From Clostridiales bacterium (GTDB lineage: Bacteria; Bacillota; Clostridia; Peptostreptococcales; Anaerovoracaceae): a stretch of 6,412 nt of DNA. The DNA lies in the NCBI GenBank assembly GCA_012515135.1, contig JAAYYX010000089.1, forward strand, positions 1 to 6,412, read 5' to 3'. The position numbers were made by a program, and so were the translations under genes. The notes under the pieces were generated by a model, which searched no databases, was not told the origin of the DNA, and saw only the letters and a list, made by a program, of their open reading frames with translations. Shown here one piece after another: positions 6,221 through 6,412 of this stretch; position 1 is the stretch's first letter, and each line of letters starts with the position of its first letter.

Positions 6221-6412
6221 TCAATACTTCATCGGCATCAGGTCCGCATATTCCGATGCCGAGGCATTTTCAAGAAGCATTTTGATGATTTCCTGACCAA
6301 GGGGGTCCAGGAGCGGAGTATCAAATTTCTTTGCTTCACTGACAAAGAAATCCGTCAATATCTTCGCACCTTTATCGTATCCCTCTATGCCGATCTCTGC
6401 CTGCATTTCCGG
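6221..6412 (-). CDS. C-terminal fragment of an unrecognised protein, 5' end beyond the window
   Basis: The frame is open through the right edge and ends at TGA 6221-6223, leaving 63 visible codons. A Met at 6406 exists, but the frame continues upstream of it (codons for Pro and Glu) and no ribosome binding site can be judged, so this is best read as the tail of a longer protein. The visible part looks soluble and largely helical, with motifs such as GYDKGAKILTDFF and DPLGQEIIKMLLENA, and ends in MPMKY. I do not recognise the family. It lies about 60 nt upstream of the Nim-like gene and in the same direction, so it is probably in that operon. Confidence 0.7.
   Translation of the reverse strand, partial: PEMQAEIGIEGYDKGAKILTDFFVSEAKKFDTPLLDPLGQEIIKMLLENASASEYADLMPMKY

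Noticed and set aside
6221..6406. A complete 61-residue small protein starting at the Met codon at 6406
   Set aside because: The same frame stays open to the window edge, so a longer protein cut by the edge is more likely than a small gene starting six bases from it.

Overview
All seven genes recognised here lie on the minus strand, so transcription runs right to left. Coding density is high and the intergenic DNA is very AT-rich. The gene content (oxygen-sensitive class III ribonucleotide reductase, a flavin disulfide reductase of the CoA-disulfide reductase type, a Nim-like flavin protein), the strong AGGAG-type ribosome binding sites and one TTG start suggest a low-to-moderate GC anaerobic Firmicute of clostridial type. 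This is inference; no taxonomic marker is present.

Right-hand block (about 6412 to 4596), in transcription order: the C-terminal end of an unrecognised protein cut by the window edge; a pyridoxamine 5'-phosphate oxidase-fold protein of the Nim-like group; csaA, a tRNA-binding-domain protein whose start overlaps the stop of the previous gene; and a UbiE-like class I SAM methyltransferase starting at TTG. The close spacing suggests one operon, with its promoter outside the window.

Central block (about 4595 to 1411): a 160-bp intergenic region carries a near-perfect housekeeping promoter (TTGACA, 17 bp, TATAAT). Upstream of it is a good match to the NrdR box, with a second, degenerate box exactly 31 bp away centre to centre. 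This promoter drives nrdG, the radical-SAM activase, and then nrdD, the anaerobic ribonucleotide reductase. A hairpin terminator follows nrdD. NrdD is unusual: after the glycyl radical domain there is a charged linker and a complete glutaredoxin/NrdH-like domain with a CPNC motif. Its active site carries an adjacent Cys pair (CCRLRLD). Together these suggest an enzyme reduced by a disulfide redoxin rather than by formate, with the reductant built in.

Left-hand block (1414 to 1): a 203-bp AT-rich leader with a small imperfect palindrome and a spaced direct repeat, but no convincing promoter. It is followed by a CoA-disulfide-reductase-like flavoprotein that runs off the left edge. It is a possible but unproven electron source for the NrdD-linked redoxin.

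I saw no RNA genes, insertion sequences, CRISPR arrays or phage genes. The best candidate for something unusual is the self-contained NrdD-redoxin fusion and its NrdR-type control region.
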